Shown here one piece after another: positions 1-5,785 of a stretch of 7,026 bases of DNA. Position 1 is the stretch's first letter, and each line of letters begins with the position of its first letter. Under the pieces are notes generated by a model. That model was not told the origin of the DNA, searched no databases, and saw nothing but the letters and a program-made list of their open reading frames with translations. The translations under genes and the position numbers were made by a program. Source of the stretch: Polyangiaceae bacterium (GTDB taxonomy: Bacteria > Myxococcota_A > Polyangia > Polyangiales > Polyangiaceae); contig JAICXU010000159.1 of assembly GCA_025934595.1 (NCBI GenBank), forward strand, positions 1-7,026, read 5' to 3'.

Positions 1-321
1 GAGCTCGCTCGCGATCGCGCAGGCCGCAAGATCCCAATTTCCGGTGTGCGACGCCGCGATGACGACGCCTTTGCCGAGCGCACGCGCTTCGTCCAAGCGA
101 GCGCGTGATCCCGAATCGATCTCCGCGCACAATTTCGTTTTCCGATTCGCGAGAAAAAGAAATTCGATCGCGCTCGTACCGAGCGACCGATACATCGCCG
201 ACGCCGCGAGCGAAGGATGCGCGATCCCCGCGCGCCGCATGGACGCAACGACGTGCGATCGGCGAATTCGAAGAAGCGACCCGACGAAAAATCCGAGCAG
301 CGCGCCGACGAGGAGGGGCAC
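1..321 (-). CDS. Lipid A biosynthesis acyltransferase (LpxL/HtrB family), N-terminal part, cut by window edge
   Basis: Members of this family transfer an acyl chain onto the lipid A precursor at the cytoplasmic face of the inner membrane. The 107 visible residues contain the family hallmark HTGNWD (H92 to D97), which fits the HX4D/E catalytic dyad of LpxL/LpxM-type acyltransferases, inside the conserved context GVVIAASHTGNWDLAA. Residues 3-17 are hydrophobic and are followed by basic residues (RIRR), which fits the single N-terminal membrane anchor of the family. The start is read as GTG at 321, because an in-frame TAA lies at 351-349 and no other start codon falls between; purine-rich sequence (GAGAAGAAG) precedes it. 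The gene lies 35 bases after the stop of the small gene upstream, so the two are probably co-transcribed. The C-terminal two thirds lie outside the window. The exact acyl position (LpxL versus LpxM) cannot be decided. Confidence 0.85.
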   Translation of the reverse strand, partial: MPLLVGALLGFFVGSLLRIRRSHVVASMRRAGIAHPSLAASAMYRSLGTSAIEFLFLANRKTKLCAEIDSGSRARLDEARALGKGVVIAASHTGNWDLAACAIASEL

Positions 322-356
322 CTTCTTCTCTTCTTCGTCTCTGACTGCTTATTTTT

Positions 357-641
357 TCACGCGAAGCCGGCGCGGCGATGCGGCGCGGCCGATCCGCCGT
401 CGATCGTGATGGCGAAGAGATCGCTGCGGACGACCGCGTACGTGGTCTCGCGTTTGGACGTGCGGGCGATGATGACCTCGCCGACGACCTTGATGCCGTC
501 CACGCGGCCGACGGAGAGAGACCCGCCGTTGTGCGCGGTGTGCAGGCTCAACGTGACGCCCTCGGGCATCGCGGAAAATCCCTCTTTGTCCGATTTCGCC
601 TGCGCGTGCTTCAGGATGACTTCGAGCTCGTCCGATGTCAT
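357..641 (-). CDS. Small conserved-looking protein of unknown function, 94 aa
   Basis: I do not recognise this family. The protein from ATG at 641 begins MTSDELEVILKHAQ, an amphipathic helix. Alternating hydrophobic stretches follow that suggest beta strands (GVTLSLHTA, IKVVGEVIIA, TTYAVVRSDLFAITI), and the end is short and basic. There is no signal peptide, membrane segment or metal-binding motif, so it is probably a small cytosolic protein. It is judged real because its composition looks like a natural protein, whereas the same frame upstream of position 665 reads as the antisense of the mlaF coding sequence. An alternative ATG at 665 would add eight residues (MAYGTGRT) and touch the divergent gene. 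Neither start has a strong Shine-Dalgarno. It sits 35 bases before the acyltransferase start on the same strand, so an envelope-related role is possible, but only by association. Confidence 0.7.
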   Translation of the reverse strand: MTSDELEVILKHAQAKSDKEGFSAMPEGVTLSLHTAHNGGSLSVGRVDGIKVVGEVIIARTSKRETTYAVVRSDLFAITIDGGSAAPHRRAGFA

Positions 642-684
642 GGTGCGGCCCGTACCGTACGCCATGGTTTCCGCGCAAACAAGG
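642..684. promoter_or_regulatory. Divergent gap between the small gene and mlaF, with GTAC-C-GTAC inverted repeat
   Basis: These 43 bases separate the preferred starts of the two divergent transcription units. They contain GTAC C GTAC at 652-660, a short symmetric repeat that could be an operator or chance. No convincing -35/-10 pair was seen, and the gap is too short for two non-overlapping promoters, so at least one promoter probably lies inside the opposite coding sequence. If the alternative starts (665 minus, 664 plus) are used, the gap vanishes. Confidence 0.3.
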
Positions 685-1473
685 ATGGATCGGGACGACA
701 TCGTCGCGCTCCGCGACATCCGCAAGTCGTTCGGCGAGCACGAGGTCCTGAAAGGCGTCACGTTCACGGCGCGTCGCAACGAGACGACGGTGCTCATCGG
801 GGGCTCGGGCGCGGGAAAAACCACGCTTTTGCGGCTGATCGTGGGCCTCGAGCGACCCACGTCCGGCGAGCTTTGGATCGACGGCGAGGACATCGCGAAG
901 CTCCCCGATCGCCAATTGAATCGCGTGCGGCAAAAAATGGGGATGGTCTATCAGTACGCCGCGCTCCTCGATTCGATCACGGTGTTCGAGAACGTCGCGT
1001 TCCCGCTCGTCGAGCACTCGAAGCTCTCGCGAAAAGAGATCCGCGAGAAGGTGATGGACAAGCTCACGATCCTCGGGCTCGACGCAAAGCGCGTCTCGAC
1101 GAAATTCCCGGCCGAGCTCTCGGGCGGTATGCGAAAGCGCGTCGGGCTCGCGCGTGCCTTGATGCTCGAGCCGCCCATTTTGGTCTACGACGAGCCGACG
1201 TCGGGGCTCGATCCCCTGACGAGCCGTCTCGTCGACGACTTGATCGAAGAGACGCGCGACCGCTTCCACGTGACGAGCGTCGTCATCTCGCACGACATCG
1301 CGAGCTGCTTCCGCATCGCGCATCAAGCCATCCTCTTGATCCACGGCCAGGTCGCGGCATGTGGCACTCCCGACGAGCTCATGAACGGGAACAATCGAGA
1401 GGCTCGCGAGTTCATCGAGAAGTCGGGCGTGGACGTCGCGCACGTCGGACGCGTGGATCAGGCTCGAAAATAA
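685..1473 (+). CDS. mlaF: MlaF-type ABC ATPase (phospholipid trafficking, Mla/Ttg2A family), 262 aa
   Basis: MlaF hydrolyses ATP on the cytoplasmic side of the inner membrane to drive the MlaE permease, moving phospholipids between inner and outer membranes. The ABC motifs are complete: Walker A GGSGAGKTT (39-47), Q-loop Q90 in VYQYAALLDSITVFENVAFP, signature LSGGM (145-149), Walker B ILVYDE (165-170), D-loop SGLD and H-loop H203. The Q-loop region and SGGMRKRVGLARA are typical of MlaF/Ttg2A rather than of importer ATPases. Length is normal for the family. ATG 685 is chosen because the ABC domain starts directly after it; ATG 664 would add MVSAQTR but touches the divergent gene. The AAGG before 685 is too close to be an ideal ribosome site. 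No mlaE or mlaD is adjacent, so its permease must be encoded elsewhere. It is first in a run of four plus-strand genes. The family call is strong, the substrate inferred. Confidence 0.88.
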   Translation: MDRDDIVALRDIRKSFGEHEVLKGVTFTARRNETTVLIGGSGAGKTTLLRLIVGLERPTSGELWIDGEDIAKLPDRQLNRVRQKMGMVYQYAALLDSITVFENVAFPLVEHSKLSRKEIREKVMDKLTILGLDAKRVSTKFPAELSGGMRKRVGLARALMLEPPILVYDEPTSGLDPLTSRLVDDLIEETRDRFHVTSVVISHDIASCFRIAHQAILLIHGQVAACGTPDELMNGNNREAREFIEKSGVDVAHVGRVDQARK

Positions 1474-1479
1474 GGGCAA

Positions 1480-1508
1480 TTGCACGATCGCCATCGGCGA
1501 CCGATACT
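1480..1508 (+). promoter_or_regulatory. Weak candidate sigma70-like promoter before the DUF4190-thioredoxin gene
   Basis: TTGCAC (1480-1485) and GATACT (1503-1508) are separated by 17 bases, the ideal spacing, but match the consensus at only 3/6 and 4/6 positions. Transcription would begin about at the start codon (GTG 1511 or ATG 1517), giving a leaderless or nearly leaderless message. This would fit the lack of a clear Shine-Dalgarno there. It could equally be chance within an operon gap. A small ATCGG-CGA-CCGAT inverted repeat at 1493-1505 lies inside the spacer. Confidence 0.2.
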
Positions 1509-1516
1509 AAGTGACG

Positions 1517-2494
1517 ATGCAAAGCGGTTTCGATCCGCCCCCTCCGCCCGGCAATCCGCCCCCGCCGGGATATCCGCCTCCGCCTCCACCTTTGCAGGGG
1601 CAAAATCCTTACGCGCCCTATGCGCAGTATCCGCAGATGTCGCCGGCGCCGGGATACGGGCCGGGCGCGAATCCGTATGGCTACGGATACGTGCGGCCGA
1701 CGGAGAACAAAGCCGTCACGTCGCTCGTGCTCGGCATCGTCAGCTTGTTTTGTTTCGGGCCGCTGACGGGCATCCCCGCGATCATTCTCGGCGTGATGTC
1801 GAAGCGCGAGATCGATCGCTCGGCCGGTGCGCTCGGCGGAACGGGGATGGCGATCGGCGGAATTCTGACGGGCGCGGCCGCGACGCTCATGTCTCTCTTC
1901 TGGATCGGCGCGATGGTCGTCGGAATGGTCGGCGCCGCGCACGCCGCAAAATCGATTCCGACCGGTCCGTACCCCACGTACACGCCGCCCGTATTTCCCG
2001 TGCCTACCGCGACGGGCAGCGGCATGCTCGGCGGCGGCGGCGGTCCGGTCGCCTCGACGACGATGCACGGCAACGTGAAGGTCATCTCCCTCGGCGGCGG
2101 TCGTCCGCTGCAAGATCAGCTCGTCGATTTGCGCGTCAGCGAAATCGCCGAAGGTCGCCTGCCGATCGTCGAGACCACGGCTTCATGGTGCACCGCATGC
2201 AAAGAAATCGAGGCGACGATCGACGACCCGCTCATCCAAAAGGCGCTCGACAACGTGACGCTCGTGAAGGTCGATGTCGACGAGTTCGGCTCGGAGCTCT
2301 CGGGCCTCAAGATGGAGACGAACGCGATTCCGTTCTTCTACAAGATCGATTCGACGGCGCGCGCCACCGACGCGATCAGCGGCGACGAATGGGACGACAA
2401 CACCGCCGCGAACGAGGCGCCCGTTTTGGGACCCTTCGCAAAAGGCACGCTGAAAAAGCGCCGGCATCCATCGCCCGTCGGCACGTCTCTTTAA
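1517..2494 (+). CDS. Pro-rich DUF4190 membrane protein with C-terminal DsbD-gamma-like thioredoxin domain, 325 aa
   Basis: Three parts are visible. Residues 1-60 are disordered and rich in Pro, Gly and Tyr with runs of up to six prolines. Residues 65-140 resemble a DUF4190 hairpin of two membrane helices (about 68-92 and 110-140) joined by the charged loop SKREIDR. After a Gly/Pro/Thr linker, residues 195-318 form a thioredoxin-like domain with active site WCTAC (224-228) and a probable cis-proline in NAIPFF (P272). ASWCTACKEIE followed by DPLIQKAL closely echoes the C-terminal gamma domain of DsbD (AxWCxACKExE, then DPxVQKAL), so a redox role in passing or accepting electrons is plausible. 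The basic loop between helices favours both termini on the periplasmic side, but weakly. ATG 1517 is chosen over GTG 1511; neither has a clear ribosome site. The next gene starts 15 bases after the stop. The partner protein is unknown. Confidence 0.83.
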   Translation: MQSGFDPPPPPGNPPPPGYPPPPPPLQGQNPYAPYAQYPQMSPAPGYGPGANPYGYGYVRPTENKAVTSLVLGIVSLFCFGPLTGIPAIILGVMSKREIDRSAGALGGTGMAIGGILTGAAATLMSLFWIGAMVVGMVGAAHAAKSIPTGPYPTYTPPVFPVPTATGSGMLGGGGGPVASTTMHGNVKVISLGGGRPLQDQLVDLRVSEIAEGRLPIVETTASWCTACKEIEATIDDPLIQKALDNVTLVKVDVDEFGSELSGLKMETNAIPFFYKIDSTARATDAISGDEWDDNTAANEAPVLGPFAKGTLKKRRHPSPVGTSL

Positions 2495-2509
2495 GGTGAG
2501 CTTCCTCAC
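2493..2509 (+). promoter_or_regulatory. Ribosome binding site of the exporter ATPase gene, inside a small hairpin
   Basis: AAGGTGAG (2493-2500) is a good Shine-Dalgarno 9 bases before GTG 2510. It overlaps the TAA (2492-2494) of the preceding gene. GTGAG (2496-2500) can pair with CTCAC (2505-2509) across a CTTC loop, covering part of the site. Ribosomes finishing the upstream gene would open it, which suggests translational coupling. The coupling is inferred; the site and repeat are seen. Confidence 0.5.
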
Positions 2510-3295
2510 GTGAGCGTCGCCGGGCTTTCGACGGAGCCACGAGGCTCGATCGCGCTCGAGATCGATCACGTCACGAAGCGGTTCGGTGACAAAGTCGCGG
2601 TCGACGATCTCTCGCTGAAGGTCGACGCCGGATCGTTCATCGGGCTCCTCGGCCGAAACGGCGCGGGCAAATCGACGACGCTGAAAATGGCGACCGGGCT
2701 CATTTTGCCGACGTCGGGCACGATCCGCATTCTCGGCGTCGACATCGAATCGAGCCTCGAGCTGAAACGAAGCGTCGGCGTGATGCCGGAGGACATGGCG
2801 CTCCTCGAAATGCTCACCGGTCCGCAATATCTCCGCTTCGTCGGTCGCATGTACGGCATGCCGGAGGACGAGATCGCGAAGCGGCAAGTCGAGCTCTTCG
2901 AGAAGCTGGATCTCGCGCCGGGACCGAAGACGCTCATCGCCGATTACAGCTTCGGCATGAAGAAAAAAATCTCGCTCATCGCCGCGCTCATCCATGGACC
3001 GCGTGTCGTGTTCCTCGACGAGCCGTTCGAAGGCATCGATCCGGTGACGAGCCGCACGATCAAAGAGATCCTCCTTTCGCTCCAGAAAAAGGGCACGACG
3101 CTCGTTCTCACGTCGCACATCCTCGAGGTCGTCGAGCGTCTCTGCCCGCTCATCGCGATCTTGGACGGCGGCAAGCTCAAGGCGCACGGCACGCTCGCCG
3201 AGCTGCACGGAGCAGCAGGCGCAGGTCGATCGCTCGAAGCGCTCTTCTTCGATCTCGTCGGCGGCGTGAGCAAAGGAGATCTTTCTTGGCTCTGA
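2510..3295 (+). CDS. ABC exporter ATP-binding protein (ABC-2/EcsA-like), 261 aa
   Basis: This is the nucleotide-binding subunit expected to power the permease encoded next. Walker A is GRNGAGKST (48-56), Walker B VVFLDE (166-171), the D-loop region is EGIDP and H-loop H203 lies in TSHILE. Two positions depart from the textbook: the Q-loop glutamine is replaced by glutamate (E94 in MPED) and the signature LSGGQ reads YSFGM (146-150). Signatures of this YSxGM kind are, from recall, typical of the EcsA/ABC-2 group and do not imply inactivity. ALEIDHVTKRFGDKVAVDDLSL at the front is the usual ABC A-loop region. The start is GTG 2510, served by AAGGTGAG; the residues before about 14 are poorly constrained. 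The end overlaps the permease start by 10 bases, so the two are surely co-translated. The substrate is not evident. Confidence 0.88.
   Translation: MSVAGLSTEPRGSIALEIDHVTKRFGDKVAVDDLSLKVDAGSFIGLLGRNGAGKSTTLKMATGLILPTSGTIRILGVDIESSLELKRSVGVMPEDMALLEMLTGPQYLRFVGRMYGMPEDEIAKRQVELFEKLDLAPGPKTLIADYSFGMKKKISLIAALIHGPRVVFLDEPFEGIDPVTSRTIKEILLSLQKKGTTLVLTSHILEVVERLCPLIAILDGGKLKAHGTLAELHGAAGAGRSLEALFFDLVGGVSKGDLSWL
3272..3278 (+). promoter_or_regulatory. Strong ribosome binding site that fixes the TTG start of the permease
   Basis: AAAGGAG lies inside the end of the ATPase gene, 7 bases before TTG 3286. This is the clearest Shine-Dalgarno in the window and is the main reason to accept a TTG start and a 10-base gene overlap. 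Confidence 0.75.
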
Positions 3296-4857
3296 CGCGC
3301 GTCGGCGTTCTCGCAACGGTGCTGGGCGCGCATTTCACGGCTTCGAAGAACCGCGTCTCGCGCGAGCTCGGGCGCTTCGGATCGGTGGTGATGGCGATCG
3401 TCGTCGTCACCTTGCTCCTCACGCTGGCCATTCCTCTCCTTCTGAGCTTCGGCGCGCTCGGCTTCGTGTTCGCGCATTCGCTCCATTACGAAGCGGCGGT
3501 CCCGCTCCTCACGCTGCTTCTCGGCGGCATCGCGGTGGGCGGCGGAATCTTGAGCGGCGTGTCCGGGGGCGCCAAGCAGCTCACGTGGGAGAGCTATCGC
3601 TTGTATCCTGCACGCTTTTCGAGCTTATTTTTGGCCGAAATCATCGCGGGACTGGGCGATCTCTTCCCCGCCGCGTTCGGCGCCGCCACGCTCGCCGTCC
3701 TGGTCGGTGTCGCGGTCGCCGCGCCGCGCACGCTCTTCGTCGCGCCGCTCGTTCTCGTCGAAGGTGTCGTCTCGGGCATTTTGATCCAGCTCCTCGTCTC
3801 GTCGCTCGCGAGCGTGCTCGTGCGCCGCATTCGTTTCGCGTTCTTCGTGCTCTTCTTCACGCCGGTGGCGCTCGGCGCGTGGATCGATTCGTTTCATCCC
3901 TCGCCGGCGACCATGGCGGAGCTCGAACGCGCCGCTCGCATCGCCGGCGACGTCCTCGAAGCTTCTCCGGTCGGCATGTCGACGCGAAGCTTGGCCGAGG
4001 CCGCGCGCGGCTCGCTCCTCCACGCGTTCGAGCTGCATGCCATTCCGCTCGCTTCGATGCTGCTCCTCGCGTGGATCACCTCGCGCCTGATCTTGATCGA
4101 CCTCGCGCCCGAGACGCACGCCGAAGGCGCGCCCGGCCGGCTCTGGACGTTCGATCACGCCGACGCCGGCATCGCGAAGCTCTCGTGGCACACGATCATG
4201 GGCAGCCAGATCGGACGCTTCGGATTCATCGTTCCACTTTTTTCGATCGTGCTCATTCGCGGGCCGCTCGCGCAGCTCGTGGGTCGCGGCTCGTGGAACG
4301 TTCCGGCCGCGTTCATGTATGTGTCCTTGTCGGCGAGCTCGCTACAGCTCAATCAATTCGGTCTCGATGGACATGGCGTAAAATGCCTATTTTTCCTGCC
4401 GATCCGCATCGAGGACATCCTGCGCGGAAAAATGCGCGGGCTCGCGCTCTACCAAGGCGCGCAAGCGATGGTGCTCGCGTTGCTGCTTCCGCTTGCATGC
4501 AAAGTGACGGTGAACGAGATCGTCGGTGGTCTCTGTCTCGCCGCCTGTTTCTTCTTCGTGCAATCGATCGTGGGTCGCTACACGAGCGTGTCGATGCCGC
4601 GCGCGATCTCACGAACGCAAATGCGCGCGAGCTCGACGCCCGTTGCGCTGGTGCTGCTCGGAATGGGATTGTCGGCGGCGTCGAGCCTCGTCTTCGGGGG
4701 CGCATACACGCTCTGCCAACACTTCGCGCCGCTGGCGCTCGTTCCCGTGATGGGCGGGCTCGCGCTCGCGATGTACGTCCTTCACGATCGGCTCACGCCG
4801 GACGCCGTACGTTACGCGCTCTCGAAACGCGACAAGCTCATCGAGGCCCTGGGCTAA
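3286..4857 (+). CDS. Polytopic ABC exporter permease, 523 aa
   Basis: A large integral membrane protein, expected to be the transmembrane partner of the ATPase just upstream, with which it overlaps by 10 bases. I count roughly ten to twelve hydrophobic segments in two blocks: about 34-62, 70-93, 126-146, 150-178 and 185-201, then a polar stretch with an amphipathic helix (about 205-250), then 252-273, 312-333, 342-356, 388-405, 412-430, 452-476 and 480-500. The two-block layout suggests an internally duplicated or full-length permease rather than the half-size six-helix ABC-2 type. The soluble motif NQFGLDGHGVKCLFFLP followed by EDILRGKM resembles the loop before a permease helix in other ABC-2-like exporters, where the protein probably contacts the ATPase. 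There is no cleavable signal peptide. The TTG start is supported by AAAGGAG 7 bases upstream. The final bases overlap the convergent deacetylase gene. Substrate unknown. Confidence 0.82.
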   Translation: MALTRVGVLATVLGAHFTASKNRVSRELGRFGSVVMAIVVVTLLLTLAIPLLLSFGALGFVFAHSLHYEAAVPLLTLLLGGIAVGGGILSGVSGGAKQLTWESYRLYPARFSSLFLAEIIAGLGDLFPAAFGAATLAVLVGVAVAAPRTLFVAPLVLVEGVVSGILIQLLVSSLASVLVRRIRFAFFVLFFTPVALGAWIDSFHPSPATMAELERAARIAGDVLEASPVGMSTRSLAEAARGSLLHAFELHAIPLASMLLLAWITSRLILIDLAPETHAEGAPGRLWTFDHADAGIAKLSWHTIMGSQIGRFGFIVPLFSIVLIRGPLAQLVGRGSWNVPAAFMYVSLSASSLQLNQFGLDGHGVKCLFFLPIRIEDILRGKMRGLALYQGAQAMVLALLLPLACKVTVNEIVGGLCLAACFFFVQSIVGRYTSVSMPRAISRTQMRASSTPVALVLLGMGLSAASSLVFGGAYTLCQHFAPLALVPVMGGLALAMYVLHDRLTPDAVRYALSKRDKLIEALG

Positions 4858-5765
4858 GAAAACTTCTTCGCGGCTTCCGCCATCGTCACGAACGAATAGC
4901 CGGCTTCGCGAAACACGCCGACGACGGCGGCGAGGCTCTCGAGCTTCGTCTCGCGCGTCACGCGCACGTCGGGTTGATACGGGCGCAGCGCGTGCAAGTC
5001 GTCGTCGGTGTCGAGCACGTCGATGCCGTGGAGCTCGAGATTCACGAGCGGCTCACCGACGCACATCTTCGCGAGCCACTTCGCGCGAGCGGGCCCCGCG
5101 AGCGTCACCGTCGTTCCGATGAACGGCAAACGAAGCCCGCGCGTCACTTGGATCGGCAGCTCGATCATTCCGCTTCCGCGCTTCCAATACGGCGCACCGA
5201 TGCGATACGGCACGGTCGGAGCGAGCAGCATCTTCGGTGTGTCGACGATGGATCGGCTCGTTTTTCCCTGGATCGCGATACGTAGGATCGCCGCCGCCTT
5301 CGCCATGTTGTACGCCGGGCACGGGAAGACCGACGAGTCGTACGCGACATCGAGATCCTCGAGCACGGAGAACACTTCGTCGGTGATGACGTAACCCGGC
5401 GCGCGAAATCCGGTCGGCCGCGTTCCCGTGGCCTTCTCGATCGCGTCTGCGCCTCCGCGAATCTGTCGCTCGATTTCGTCGCGGGCGAGCCGCGTGAGAT
5501 CGTAGCGATGACCCTGCGTGTGATTTCCGATCTCGTGGCCTTCGTGATGCAGACGCGCCAGCGCCTCCGCGCTTTCTCTCCGCGCGAGATCCGCCCCGAC
5601 CGCGAAGAACGTCATCGGAATTTTTTCCGAGCGCGCGAAATTCGAGAGACGCGAGACGGCGATGTCGTACACCGCCGTTTCGGCCTTCTTGGACGGCTCG
5701 AGGCCGTGGATGTGGAAGTAGTTCGGGATCTCGTCGAGATCGACGCTGACCGCGCAGAGGCGCAT
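4854..5765 (-). CDS. Polysaccharide deacetylase (NodB homology domain), 303 aa
   Basis: Carbohydrate esterase family 4-type enzymes remove acetyl groups from amino sugars using a divalent metal. Numbered from ATG 5765, motif 1 is SVDLDE (D9 and D11, in place of the common TFDD), motif 2 is HTQGH (H82 and H86, the metal-binding HxxxH), and motif 3 is RAPGY (R121, P123, Y125). Motif 4 corresponds to DSSVFP (from D143) and motif 5 to LELHGID (H246), so the catalytic set looks complete. SVDLDEIPNYF resembles the SVDxExxF type of deacetylase found in surface polysaccharide and lipid-linked sugar pathways; an ArnD-like deformylase is an alternative. No signal peptide is seen, arguing for a cytoplasmic, lipid-linked or nucleotide-sugar substrate. 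GTG 5780 would add five residues. It lies 20 bases after tsf on the same strand and is probably co-transcribed with it. Its TAG overlaps the permease TAA. Confidence 0.85.
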   Translation of the reverse strand: MRLCAVSVDLDEIPNYFHIHGLEPSKKAETAVYDIAVSRLSNFARSEKIPMTFFAVGADLARRESAEALARLHHEGHEIGNHTQGHRYDLTRLARDEIERQIRGGADAIEKATGTRPTGFRAPGYVITDEVFSVLEDLDVAYDSSVFPCPAYNMAKAAAILRIAIQGKTSRSIVDTPKMLLAPTVPYRIGAPYWKRGSGMIELPIQVTRGLRLPFIGTTVTLAGPARAKWLAKMCVGEPLVNLELHGIDVLDTDDDLHALRPYQPDVRVTRETKLESLAAVVGVFREAGYSFVTMAEAAKKFS

Positions 5766-5785
5766 CTCGCCGCCGCTCACTCGTA

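Noticed and set aside
217..684. In-frame N-terminal extension of the mlaF reading frame back to 217
   Set aside because: The extra 156 residues are antisense to the small minus-strand gene and the acyltransferase, look unlike a protein domain, and the ABC domain begins right after ATG 685.
666..893. In-frame N-terminal extension of the small minus-strand gene back to 893
   Set aside because: It is the antisense of the mlaF Walker A region and has biased composition; natural-looking protein begins only at 665 or 641.
349..1494. Long minus-strand open frame of 381 codons opposite mlaF
   Set aside because: Rich in Arg, Asp, Glu and His with no recognisable domain, as expected of an antisense shadow in GC-rich DNA; it also conflicts with the better-supported genes.
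1511..1516. GTG 1511 as start of the thioredoxin-like gene
   Set aside because: Possible, but it directly follows an in-frame TAA, has no Shine-Dalgarno, and adds only two residues; ATG 1517 is preferred.
2031..2042. GGC repeat run in the thioredoxin-like gene
   Set aside because: It simply encodes the Gly-rich linker before the thioredoxin domain; too short to treat as a functional repeat.
2183..3316. Minus-strand open frame of 377 codons opposite the thioredoxin and exporter ATPase genes
   Set aside because: Charged low-complexity product without motifs, fully antisense to two well-supported genes.
3585..5285. Plus-strand open frame of 566 codons inside the permease and across the deacetylase
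   Set aside because: Arg-rich product typical of a wrong frame in GC-rich sequence; crosses the real stop region and lacks any domain.
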